Positions 1-4,812 of a DNA stretch of 6,566 nt are shown piece after piece. The stretch lies in NCBI GenBank assembly GCA_013001935.1, contig JABDKZ010000199.1:1-6566 (forward strand), given 5' to 3'. The notes under the pieces are model-generated. The model was not told where the DNA came from. It searched no databases and saw only the letters and a program-made list of their open reading frames with translations. How positions within the stretch are numbered: the stretch's first letter is position 1; every line of letters begins with the position of its first letter. Origin of the DNA: Maribacter sp. (GTDB lineage Bacteria; Bacteroidota; Bacteroidia; Flavobacteriales; Flavobacteriaceae). The position numbers and the translations under genes are program-made.

Positions 1-222
1 ATGTTAACCTATCCCTACTACTCCCATATTTTTTACTCCAATCCAATCACAAATATGAAAGACTGGAATGTGTAATTGTAAGACAAGACTAGTATTCATG
101 AAACAAAATAGGGTAGTTTGTCGACCAAATTGTAAAAGAATAAACTCGAGCGGACAATAGAGCATCTAATATCCACGCGAGTCAATTATTCTAGTACCCT
201 AAGGGGCACGTTTTAGGTTTGT
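1..222. other. Intergenic stretch with no supported gene
   Basis: I see no coding sequence with recognisable features, no RNA gene and no mobile-element end here. The only open frame of note is a 31-codon minus-strand ATG frame (4-99) with no membrane segment, signal or family pattern, and I do not call it. A short inverted repeat around 196-208 (CCCTAAGGG core) lies just downstream of the DUF2892 stop codon, but no T-run follows it on the minus strand, so it is not a convincing terminator. Confidence 0.5.
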
Positions 223-444
223 TCAATTCTTGTTGCTGACTTTTTTCATTGGACATGTACTAATTCTGAAAGGAGCGTACAGTGGACAAAAACTGAAAAA
301 ACTTGTCAAAAGGAATACCCCTGCTAGTATCAACAATACTATTCCCAAAGTCCCTGTTATATTTCCTGTAAAATACAATACCGCGATTATTGCAGCTATG
401 ATGAATCGAATAATTCTATCTGGGTTACCCATGTTTTTTTTCAT
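223..444 (-). CDS. DUF2892 (YgaP-like) small inner-membrane protein
   Basis: This 73-residue protein matches the DUF2892 family, the membrane part of YgaP-type proteins. It opens with MKKNMGNPDRIIRFIIAA, a typical family start (K-N-M-G-x-x-D-R-x-x-R). Two hydrophobic spans follow, about residues 11-28 and 32-50, and then the family's FCPLYAPFRISTCP tail, which carries two cysteines. Length is normal for the family. The start is an ATG at 442-444, 11 nt after the stop of a tiny membrane-peptide gene, so the two are probably co-transcribed. In other Bacteroidota, DUF2892 proteins often sit with rhodanese, persulfide-dioxygenase and Crp/Fnr genes linked to sulfide or persulfide handling (family knowledge). 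A Crp/Fnr gene lies just upstream here, but no sulfur enzyme is visible in the window, so that role is inference only. Confidence 0.88.
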   Translation of the reverse strand: MKKNMGNPDRIIRFIIAAIIAVLYFTGNITGTLGIVLLILAGVFLLTSFFSFCPLYAPFRISTCPMKKVSNKN

Positions 445-455
445 AATAATATTAT

Positions 456-551
456 TTAGTTAGACAAATGTTGAAAGATCAGAATAAGACCTGAAATCAC
501 AATTAAGGAGATTAGGTATACTATTAAAAATTTAAATAATTTCTTACTCAT
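456..551 (-). CDS. Small single-pass membrane peptide, 31 aa
   Basis: This short reading frame encodes a 31-residue peptide. It has a basic N-terminus (MSKKLFKF), one long hydrophobic helix of about 19 residues (roughly 8-26, LIVYLISLIVISGLILIFQ) and a polar end (HLSN). That is the layout of a positive-inside single-span membrane peptide. In-frame ATGs at 563 and 581 would lengthen it to 35 or 41 residues, but they fall in or upstream of the predicted -7 box (564-571), so the ATG at 549-551 is preferred. The stop at 456-458 is 11 nt before the DUF2892 start, implying one operon. I do not recognise a family. It could be a subunit or stabiliser for DUF2892. The run of hydrophobic residues, the basic start and the tight spacing are the only evidence that it is a real gene. 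Confidence 0.6.
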   Translation of the reverse strand: MSKKLFKFLIVYLISLIVISGLILIFQHLSN

Positions 552-563
552 GATGCTTTTCAT

Positions 564-571
564 CAAAGGTA
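564..571 (-). promoter_or_regulatory. Predicted -7 box of the small-membrane-protein operon
   Basis: On the minus strand this reads TACCTTTG, an exact match to the Bacteroidota -7 consensus TAnnTTTG. No TTG stands at the expected -33 distance (17-23 nt upstream), which suggests an activator-dependent promoter. Transcription would start near 559-560 and give a leader of about 8-9 nt before the ATG at 551. That places the TGTGA-N6-TCACA palindrome at 593-608 at about -41. Confidence 0.5.
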
Positions 572-592
572 AGTATGGCATATCAGCTGTGC

Positions 593-608
593 TGTGACCA
601 AAGTCACA
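593..608. promoter_or_regulatory. Candidate Crp/Fnr operator, TGTGA-N6-TCACA
   Basis: The sequence TGTGACCAAAGTCACA is a perfect inverted repeat with the exact spacing of the E. coli CRP consensus. The palindrome extends one G/C and one more base on each side (591-610, GCTGTGAC / GTCACAGC), ending in the stop codon of the Crp/Fnr gene. Its centre (600.5) is about 41 bp upstream of the start site predicted from the TACCTTTG box, the class II activator position. It could instead be a hairpin closing the regulator mRNA, but no T-run follows on either strand. Confidence 0.55.
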
Positions 609-609
609 G

Positions 610-1224
610 CTACAAAATCTCTATGCCATTAATGTGTTGCTTGACTAACCCTTCTATCTCCAGTTTCTTCATTACTCGGCTTACAACCTCCCTGACCGTA
701 CCCAATTCGTTGGCAAGCTGCTGATGCGATATTCTAAGAGGATTCTCTTTTCTGATAGTTGCTTTGGTCTTTAGATGGTCGTACAATCTTGAGTCCATTT
801 TATTAAAGAGTACATGGTGTATTGTATCTAGAAGTTCACTGTAACGTTGTTTGTATTGTTGAAAGAAAAGTGTATTGATGTCGGGAAATTGCTCTATCCA
901 TGTTGAGACTTTCGCAACAGGCAATAATAGGGCTACGGTGTCTTCCTCTGTTTCAGCGTAAACTTGACTGGGTTCATTCTTTATACTTGCAGAAAAAGAC
1001 ATGATACAACTTTCATCAGGACGTATGTAGTACAACAAAAGTTCCCTGTCCTCATAACGTGTATAAACTTTTATCAGGCCTTTTAATACTATGGGAATGA
1101 CTTTGATATACTGTCCTTCGCGTAATATTTGGGTATTATTTGGAATTTCCTTTAAAACCGATTCCGTTTGTATACGAGATACGAGCTCAGGGTTTAGATA
1201 GGCCAGTGATTTTGCAATATCCAT
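610..1224 (-). CDS. Crp/Fnr-family transcriptional regulator
   Basis: This 204-residue cytoplasmic DNA-binding protein has an N-terminal cyclic-nucleotide-binding-like beta barrel (about 22-105), a long dimerisation helix (about 110-140) and a C-terminal winged helix-turn-helix (about 144-204). I start it at the ATG at 1222-1224. An upstream in-frame TTG at 1257 adds 11 residues but overlaps the likely promoter. The recognition helix TVREVVSRVMKK places R178, E179 and R183 where CRP has R180, E181 and R185, so a TGTGA-type half-site is expected. S182 is FNR-like. The effector pocket lacks the Gly-Glu and Arg-Ser pair that binds cAMP in CRP. In that place is ESCIMSFSASIKNEPSQVYA, with a single cysteine (C73) that could be a redox or sulfur sensor (inference). 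No FNR-type iron-sulfur cysteine cluster is present. A matching operator overlaps its 3' end. Confidence 0.9.
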   Translation of the reverse strand: MDIAKSLAYLNPELVSRIQTESVLKEIPNNTQILREGQYIKVIPIVLKGLIKVYTRYEDRELLLYYIRPDESCIMSFSASIKNEPSQVYAETEEDTVALLLPVAKVSTWIEQFPDINTLFFQQYKQRYSELLDTIHHVLFNKMDSRLYDHLKTKATIRKENPLRISHQQLANELGTVREVVSRVMKKLEIEGLVKQHINGIEIL

Positions 1225-1257
1225 GGTGTAAGAGGTTTTTTTAAGGTTAAGACACAA

Positions 1258-1265
1258 TAAAGATA
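1258..1265 (-). promoter_or_regulatory. Possible -7 box for the Crp/Fnr gene
   Basis: The minus strand reads TATCTTTA, seven of eight positions of TAnnTTTG. A TTTG lies 16 nt upstream (1282-1285), inside the terminator hairpin, close to but shorter than the usual spacing. If used, transcription starts near 1253 and the first usable start is the ATG at 1224, which supports the shorter protein. The call rests on pattern alone. Confidence 0.3.
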
Positions 1266-1273
1266 GAAATTAA

Positions 1274-1301
1274 AACTGCCCCAAATTGCTTTGGGGCAGT
1301 T
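1274..1301 (-). terminator. Rho-independent terminator of the lipoprotein operon
   Basis: This is a perfect 12-bp inverted repeat, AACTGCCCCAAA / TTTGGGGCAGTT, around a 4-nt loop. Read on the minus strand it is followed by TTAATTTCTATCTTT, a U-rich tail. On the plus strand no T-run follows. It lies 123 nt after the stop of the 297-codon lipoprotein gene and just before the Crp/Fnr gene, so it should insulate the regulator from lipoprotein transcription. Confidence 0.8.
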
Positions 1302-1377
1302 CATCATAAACCTTCCATTTTCATAGCGGGAGACTTTACATCAAACTTCCGGAAAGTCATGAAATTCTAGAACTAAA

Positions 1378-1396
1378 AGGATCGGGGCATGATCCT
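1378..1396 (-). terminator. Weak secondary hairpin after the lipoprotein operon
   Basis: A 6-bp stem (AGGATC / GATCCT) with a 7-nt loop is followed on the minus strand by TTTAGTT. It starts 28 nt past the stop of the 297-codon gene. It may be a first, leaky terminator or a 3'-end stabilising structure ahead of the stronger hairpin at 1274-1301. Confidence 0.3.
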
Positions 1397-1424
1397 CAGC
1401 TTGTTTATGTCACACCAAGTAGGT

Positions 1425-2318
1425 CTAGTTCTTTTCAAAAGTCAGCAAATCAGTACTTCCATTTCCTCCACTTACATGTATAAGTTCTATTTTAGATGAC
1501 GAATTCGTGATAATATCCCAATCCTCAGATAGTTCACTAAAGTCAACAGGTGAGGCAAAGAAAATGTTGAAATCTATTTCTCCGGAAGAATTACCCCCAG
1601 AAAAGTCCCCAATAGTACAATTGTTCCTAAACCGTAGTCGGTCATTTCCGTCTATGCGAAGATCAACTTGTGATTCTCCGTTTGCCAATTCAATTTCATG
1701 AAGGGTCCAAATATCCTCAATGTCCATTAAATCAGAGATAGTGAGTACGACTTGAATATTATTTCCACTTCCACTTGCTTCCCAAGTACCTTGGTATGTA
1801 TTGCTTCCAGTGGTAACGGTCACGGAACCATCCGCATCAAAATTAAAATCATATCCATTGTAATTGCCCTCTAAATCACTATCGTTTCGTTCCAGTTTTT
1901 CAACGAACCAATTAGAGCATTCAGTTAAAACATCAGTCAGTTGCGAAACTGTACAGCTATTGCAATCATCATCATTTGAATCACTGCTTGAATCGTCATT
2001 AGAATCGTCATTGGAGTCATCATCAATGGTAATGGACCAGGTGCCTGTTACACTGGTATTTCCGTTATCCGCGACCAAACTACCATCGGAATTGAATGCG
2101 AATCCGTAGCCTGTGAAATTAGCGGTCTCGTTTTTGTCCGAATCAATAAAGTTGGTTATGGCGCATGTACCGGAGGTAACATCATTGGTCATCATTTCTA
2201 TATCGGCCTGTAGCCTGGCGAAATCATTAGCATTGTCATCACTGTCATTATCGTTGGTGCATGCAGTAAAGGTTAACGTAATTGTTAATAATGCAAAAAA
2301 TAAAACATTCTTTTTCAT
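1425..2318 (-). CDS. Acidic lipoprotein with a nested pair of lipocalin-like beta domains
   Basis: This 297-residue predicted lipoprotein has a signal peptide at residues 1-19 (MKKNVLFFALLTITLTFTA) and a lipidated C20, followed by TNDNDSDD, an acidic tail of the kind linked to surface export in Bacteroidota. Residues 48-97 are the first half of a beta-rich domain (FTGYGFAFNSDGSLVADNG, then TGTWSI). Residues 98-118 are an Asp/Ser/Asn linker. Residues 119-237 are a complete second domain with CNSC, a third Cys at 134 and NNC at 232-234. A Gly/Ser linker precedes residues 247-297, which complete the first domain (SELSEDWDII through STDLLTFEKN). All pieces align with domains of the neighbouring 597-codon protein; the inserted one shares about 57% identity with its copy there. 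The ATG at 2316-2318 is 18 nt after the 597-codon gene's stop, so the two form an operon. Family name and ligand are not known to me. Confidence 0.88.
   Translation of the reverse strand: MKKNVLFFALLTITLTFTACTNDNDSDDNANDFARLQADIEMMTNDVTSGTCAITNFIDSDKNETANFTGYGFAFNSDGSLVADNGNTSVTGTWSITIDDDSNDDSNDDSSSDSNDDDCNSCTVSQLTDVLTECSNWFVEKLERNDSDLEGNYNGYDFNFDADGSVTVTTGSNTYQGTWEASGSGNNIQVVLTISDLMDIEDIWTLHEIELANGESQVDLRIDGNDRLRFRNNCTIGDFSGGNSSGEIDFNIFFASPVDFSELSEDWDIITNSSSKIELIHVSGGNGSTDLLTFEKN
1608..1964 (-). other. Inserted four-Cys beta domain within the 297-codon lipoprotein
   Basis: This stretch encodes residues 119-237, a full copy of the four-cysteine domain (C-x2-C, C, then NNC) found at residues 242-357 of the larger lipoprotein. 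It interrupts a second domain of the same fold between the strand ending GTWSI and the strand beginning IDFNIFF. The core motifs KLERND, GTWE, LHEI, VDLRIDG and DRLRF are shared with the other copy. Confidence 0.75.
1965..2027 (-). repeat. Asp/Ser/Asn-rich linker coded by short imperfect repeats
   Basis: Residues 98-118 of the 297-codon lipoprotein are almost entirely D, S and N, with repeated SNDD units. At DNA level this appears as near-repeats of TCGTCATTGGAG and TCATCATTTGAA type on the plus strand. Such a run can flex, may bind divalent cations (inference), and is open to length change by slippage. Confidence 0.65.
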
Positions 2319-2336
2319 AGCAATATAATTTTAAGG

Positions 2337-4130
2337 TTATTGTTTATTAAAAATCAAGGTATCTGTTCCGCCACTACCACTTACATCCTGTAACTGTAAT
2401 TGGGTATCTGACACCGAAATCACGTCCCAATCATCATTGAATTCATCAAAGGGCATGGAGGTTCCAAAATCAAGGACAAATTTATTACCGGCATTTTGAA
2501 CGGACCATGTTCCGTTTATCGTAGTTCCATTATCGGCCACTACTGTGCCATCTGTATTGAATGTTAGGTTGTAGCCATTATAATCGATAGTTTCATCAAT
2601 GCCATTATCCAAATAGGAGGATACAGTCCATATACCATCTGAGACAATTGATCCAAGATCAACTCCTCCAGTACCATTTGGGCTTCGTTCAAAGGTGAGA
2701 AAGTCAGTTGAGCCATCACCACCGCTTATATCCTTTAAGCGGATAATATCAGATGTTACTTCAAGAACGTCCCAATCCTCTGCAAGTTCATCCAAGGGTA
2801 GAACAGTTCCGAAATTCAGGTTTAATTCCAATGGGGTCTCATCACCTGAGGAGGTAGACCAGCTGCCATTTGTGGTGCCGTTAGAGTTGGTAGCGGTGGC
2901 TATTCCATCTGAGGCATAATTAAAAACATATCCATCAAAATCAGTGGTTTCGTCAAAATCATCAAAATAATAAGTGACATACCAATCTCCAGTGGTCAAG
3001 GCCTGTACAAGGGCAGTATCGTCAATATTGCCATTTCCTGTTCCATCATTGCTTTCTGTACAGTTACTCTCAAATCGCAGTCTATCCTCACCATCGATAC
3101 GAAGGTCAACTTTAGTTTCACCGCTATTTTGATTAATTTCATGAAGGTTCCAATTAGCATTAAAGTCAGTTAGATTAGGAATATTTACCAATACAGAAAT
3201 ACTATTACCAGTTCCACTACTTTCCCATGTCCCAGAGAAAGAATCACTACTTGTGCTTGCTGAAAGCGTTCCATCTGCCATAAAATTAAACTGATATCCC
3301 ACGTACATATCCTCAAGGTCGTTATCGTTACGTTCTAATTTGTCTACTGTCCAATCAGTGCATCCTACCAGTACATCTGAAAGTTCGTCAGTGGTACAAT
3401 TATCGCAATCGTCATCGTTAAAATCATTATCATCGTCTTCGTCACAGTCGTCTTTGGCATTATCCAATATATTCTCAAGTTCATCTAGGTTAGATGCGGT
3501 CATTTGGGTACCATCAGATAGGACCATAGTAATCGGAAAGGCTATATTCACGATATCATCTTCATCCAAATCATCGACAAAGCCGTAAAGATCTTCATCG
3601 TTCATAATATTGATCGTCTCAATAAGTTCATTATTACTATTGAAAACCGAAGCGGTTACCGGATATTCAATATCGACACATTCTATATCTTCATCAATTT
3701 CATTTTCACCATTGCAATCATTGGAAAAATTCTCAAACTCATCCGTATTATTGATGGTAACTTGGGTAAAGTCATTGAGCACTATGGTAATGGGAAACAT
3801 AATTTGTAGGCTGTCATCATCATCATCAAACTCATCAAAAATATCCTCGATGGTGTCAAAATCCTCTTCGGAGTCAACGATAATTTCCAAACCATTTACT
3901 GCAACTGTAACAGGTAGATCTATGTTAAAGCAGCTGGCATTGTCAACAATGTTATCATTAGAGCCATCGTTCATTGCCGTACGTTGTAATAAGCTGGCCA
4001 CATTTGAATTGGCTTCCAAGACTTGGTCTGGCTGTGCTTCAATTAAGACAGACTCTTCCTTCCTACATGATATGGTTAGTAGGGTCATGGAAAACATGAA
4101 AGCGATAAATAATTTAGGTGTTGTTTTCAT
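2337..4130 (-). CDS. Large acidic repeat lipoprotein: two PVT repeats and three lipocalin-like beta domains
   Basis: This 597-residue predicted outer-membrane lipoprotein has a signal peptide at residues 1-21 and a lipidated C22 (LLTISC). RKEES follows, resembling the Lys-acidic-acidic surface export signal of Bacteroidota lipoproteins. Residues 67-139 and 151-229 are two repeats, each starting with Cys and PVT, then PIT(I/M)VL(N/S)D, an acidic stretch and a closing Cys. After a run of Asp/Asn come three paralogous beta-rich domains: 242-357 (four Cys), 371-483 and 490-597. Each has the pattern W-V, GY-x-F-N, DG, G(T/S)W, W-(D/N)-(V/L), and the last two end in LTFER or LIFNK. No catalytic motif is visible, so a binding or structural role is likely. 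The ATG at 4128-4130 lies in a 116-nt region shared with the divergent sigma factor gene. It is the first gene of a two-lipoprotein operon. The ligand is unknown; the acidic surface hints at cations or basic compounds (inference). Confidence 0.88.
   Translation of the reverse strand: MKTTPKLFIAFMFSMTLLTISCRKEESVLIEAQPDQVLEANSNVASLLQRTAMNDGSNDNIVDNASCFNIDLPVTVAVNGLEIIVDSEEDFDTIEDIFDEFDDDDDSLQIMFPITIVLNDFTQVTINNTDEFENFSNDCNGENEIDEDIECVDIEYPVTASVFNSNNELIETINIMNDEDLYGFVDDLDEDDIVNIAFPITMVLSDGTQMTASNLDELENILDNAKDDCDEDDDNDFNDDDCDNCTTDELSDVLVGCTDWTVDKLERNDNDLEDMYVGYQFNFMADGTLSASTSSDSFSGTWESSGTGNSISVLVNIPNLTDFNANWNLHEINQNSGETKVDLRIDGEDRLRFESNCTESNDGTGNGNIDDTALVQALTTGDWYVTYYFDDFDETTDFDGYVFNYASDGIATATNSNGTTNGSWSTSSGDETPLELNLNFGTVLPLDELAEDWDVLEVTSDIIRLKDISGGDGSTDFLTFERSPNGTGGVDLGSIVSDGIWTVSSYLDNGIDETIDYNGYNLTFNTDGTVVADNGTTINGTWSVQNAGNKFVLDFGTSMPFDEFNDDWDVISVSDTQLQLQDVSGSGGTDTLIFNKQ
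2340..2663 (-). repeat. Beta domain copy C of the large lipoprotein
   Basis: Residues 490-597. This is the closest complete model for the domain that is split in the 297-codon protein: IDYNGYNLTFNTDGTVVADN, then GTWSV, then DDWDVISVSDTQLQLQDVSG and a final TLIFNKQ. It has no cysteines. Confidence 0.75.
2682..3020 (-). repeat. Beta domain copy B of the large lipoprotein
   Basis: Residues 371-483. It shares the same strand order as copy C: DWYVTYYFDD, DFDGYVFNYASDG, NGSWS, AEDWDVLEVTS, ISGGDGSTDFLTFER. Its last third is nearly identical in pattern to the C-terminus of the 297-codon protein (SEDWDII and GSTDLLTFEKN). It has no cysteines. Confidence 0.75.
3060..3407 (-). repeat. Four-Cys beta domain copy A of the large lipoprotein
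   Basis: Residues 242-357. It starts with CDNC after an Asp/Asn run and has a third Cys at 257 and a fourth at 357 (SNC). Between these lie KLERNDNDLED, YVGYQFNFMADG, SGTWESSG and VDLRIDGEDRLRF. The four cysteines are kept in the copy inserted in the 297-codon protein, so they probably form two disulfides outside the cell, or less likely a metal site. Confidence 0.75.
3444..3680 (-). repeat. PVT/PIT acidic repeat unit 2
   Basis: Residues 151-229. It starts CVDIEYPVTASV and continues with an acidic helix-like stretch (NDEDLYGFVDDLDEDD), then VNIAFPITMVLSDGTQ, LDELENILDNA and a closing Cys. It has the same order of elements as unit 1, so the two arose by internal duplication. Confidence 0.7.
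3714..3932 (-). repeat. PVT/PIT acidic repeat unit 1
   Basis: Residues 67-139. It starts CFNIDLPVTVAVNG, then has an acidic stretch (SEEDFDTIEDIFDEFDDDDD), LQIMFPITIVLNDFTQ, TDEFENFSND and a closing Cys. Paired Cys at the unit ends suggest one disulfide per unit. I recognise the layout as one that recurs in flavobacterial lipoproteins, but I know no assigned function. Confidence 0.7.
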
Positions 4131-4140
4131 AGCAAAATAG

Positions 4141-4177
4141 ATTTAATTTGATTTTTCTTTACTACTAAAACAACCCA
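4141..4177 (+). repeat. Copy 1 of a bipartite intergenic motif
   Basis: ATTTAATTTGA, 9 nt, ACTACTAAAA, then CAACCCA. The same two blocks in the same order stand upstream of the receptor gene (5869-5896). TTAATTTG inside the first block matches seven of eight positions of TAnnTTTG. It lies between the divergent lipoprotein operon and sigma factor gene, so it could act on either. Confidence 0.45.
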
Positions 4178-4193
4178 GGTTTCAAAACTCCTG

Positions 4194-4213
4194 AAAAAAA
4201 ATTGATTTTTTTT
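4194..4213. repeat. A8-TTGA-T8 inverted repeat in the divergent promoter region
   Basis: Eight A, TTGA, eight T form a perfect AT-only inverted repeat just upstream of the predicted sigma factor -7 box. It may bend the DNA or act like an UP element. As a hairpin it would be weak. Confidence 0.35.
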
Positions 4214-4217
4214 ATTT

Positions 4218-4225
4218 TATTTTTG
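4218..4225 (+). promoter_or_regulatory. Predicted -7 box of the sigma/anti-sigma operon
   Basis: TATTTTTG matches TAnnTTTG exactly. The nearest upstream TTG (4202-4204) is only 13 nt away, too close for a standard -33 element. The predicted start near 4230 would leave a leader of about 17 nt before the TTG start at 4247. Confidence 0.4.
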
Positions 4226-4246
4226 ACCATTCCAAAAATTTAAAAA

Positions 4247-4771
4247 TTGCCAAAAGACCTTCAAGATAATATTTGTGAAAAAAATGTTTTTTCGAGCATT
4301 TATAACAAGTATGCTAAAGATGTACACAATTACCTGTACTATAAGTATGGAGAACAATTCAATCCAAACGATAAGGCACAGGATGCTTTTGTTAAACTAT
4401 GGGAAAATTGCAAAAATGTTACTTTAAGCAACGCAAAGGCCTTTTTGTTTAAAGTGGCCAATAATATGATGTTGAATGAAATTAAACATCAAAAAGTGGT
4501 ATTGCGACATCAGAAGATCAAGCCAAAGGACTATACCCATGAGACCCCGGAATTTTTATTGGAAAAAGAACAGTTCCTTATAAAATATCAAAAAGTATTG
4601 GAAAACCTTCCCGAGAATCAACGGGTGGCATTTATGCTGAACAAGGTAGAAGGGAAAAAGCACTCCGAAATTGCTGATATGCTGGGTGTTACTCGAAAGG
4701 TAGTTGAGTATAGAATTTATAGTGCTTTCAAGACATTAAAAAATGAATTGGACGGTTTTAACATTAAATAA
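4247..4771 (+). CDS. ECF-type RNA polymerase sigma factor (FecI-like)
   Basis: This 174-residue ECF sigma factor redirects RNA polymerase to target promoters when its anti-sigma factor signals. Region 2 spans about residues 14-82 (FSSIYNKYAKDVHNYLYYKY, then DKAQDAFVKLWEN and FLFKVANNMMLNEIKH), which binds core polymerase and the -10 element. Region 4 spans about 108-166 (LENLPENQRVAFMLNKVEG, then the helix-turn-helix HSEIADMLGVTRKVVEYRI), which reads the -35 element. Length is typical of the Bacteroidota FecI group. The start must be TTG at 4247: an in-frame stop lies at 4241-4243 and the first in-frame ATG is inside region 2. It is followed after 41 nt by its FecR partner and faces a divergent lipoprotein operon. 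The rare start codon may keep sigma levels low (inference). Confidence 0.93.
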   Translation: MPKDLQDNICEKNVFSSIYNKYAKDVHNYLYYKYGEQFNPNDKAQDAFVKLWENCKNVTLSNAKAFLFKVANNMMLNEIKHQKVVLRHQKIKPKDYTHETPEFLLEKEQFLIKYQKVLENLPENQRVAFMLNKVEGKKHSEIADMLGVTRKVVEYRIYSAFKTLKNELDGFNIK

Positions 4772-4812
4772 TAAGGAATTTTGGATAGATAGTTGTTCTA
4801 TTAGTAAGAAGT

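Noticed and set aside
11..27. Partial resemblance of CCCTACTACTCCCAT to the ACTACTAAAAACCCAT motif
   Set aside because: Only the two ends match and the A-run is missing, so it is not counted as a third copy.
4..99. 31-codon minus-strand ATG frame left of DUF2892
   Set aside because: There is no membrane helix, signal, family pattern or promoter, and length alone is within chance.
230..463. 77-codon plus-strand frame
   Set aside because: It is antisense to the recognisable DUF2892 gene.
1222..1257. TTG start at 1257 for the Crp/Fnr gene (215 aa)
   Set aside because: It adds 11 residues outside the family's usual N-terminus and overlaps the likely transcription start. The ATG at 1224 gives a normal-length protein.
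1347..1372. TTCCGGAA and TTCTAGAA palindromes in the lipoprotein-Crp gap
   Set aside because: These are short 8-bp palindromes with no pairing partner, promoter relation or recurrence in the window.
3610..4140. 176-codon plus-strand frame, and similar Ser-rich plus-strand frames at 1507-2328 and 2695-3588
   Set aside because: These are antisense shadows of the lipoprotein genes. Their Ser-rich content is the complement of GAT/GAC/GAA-rich coding DNA.
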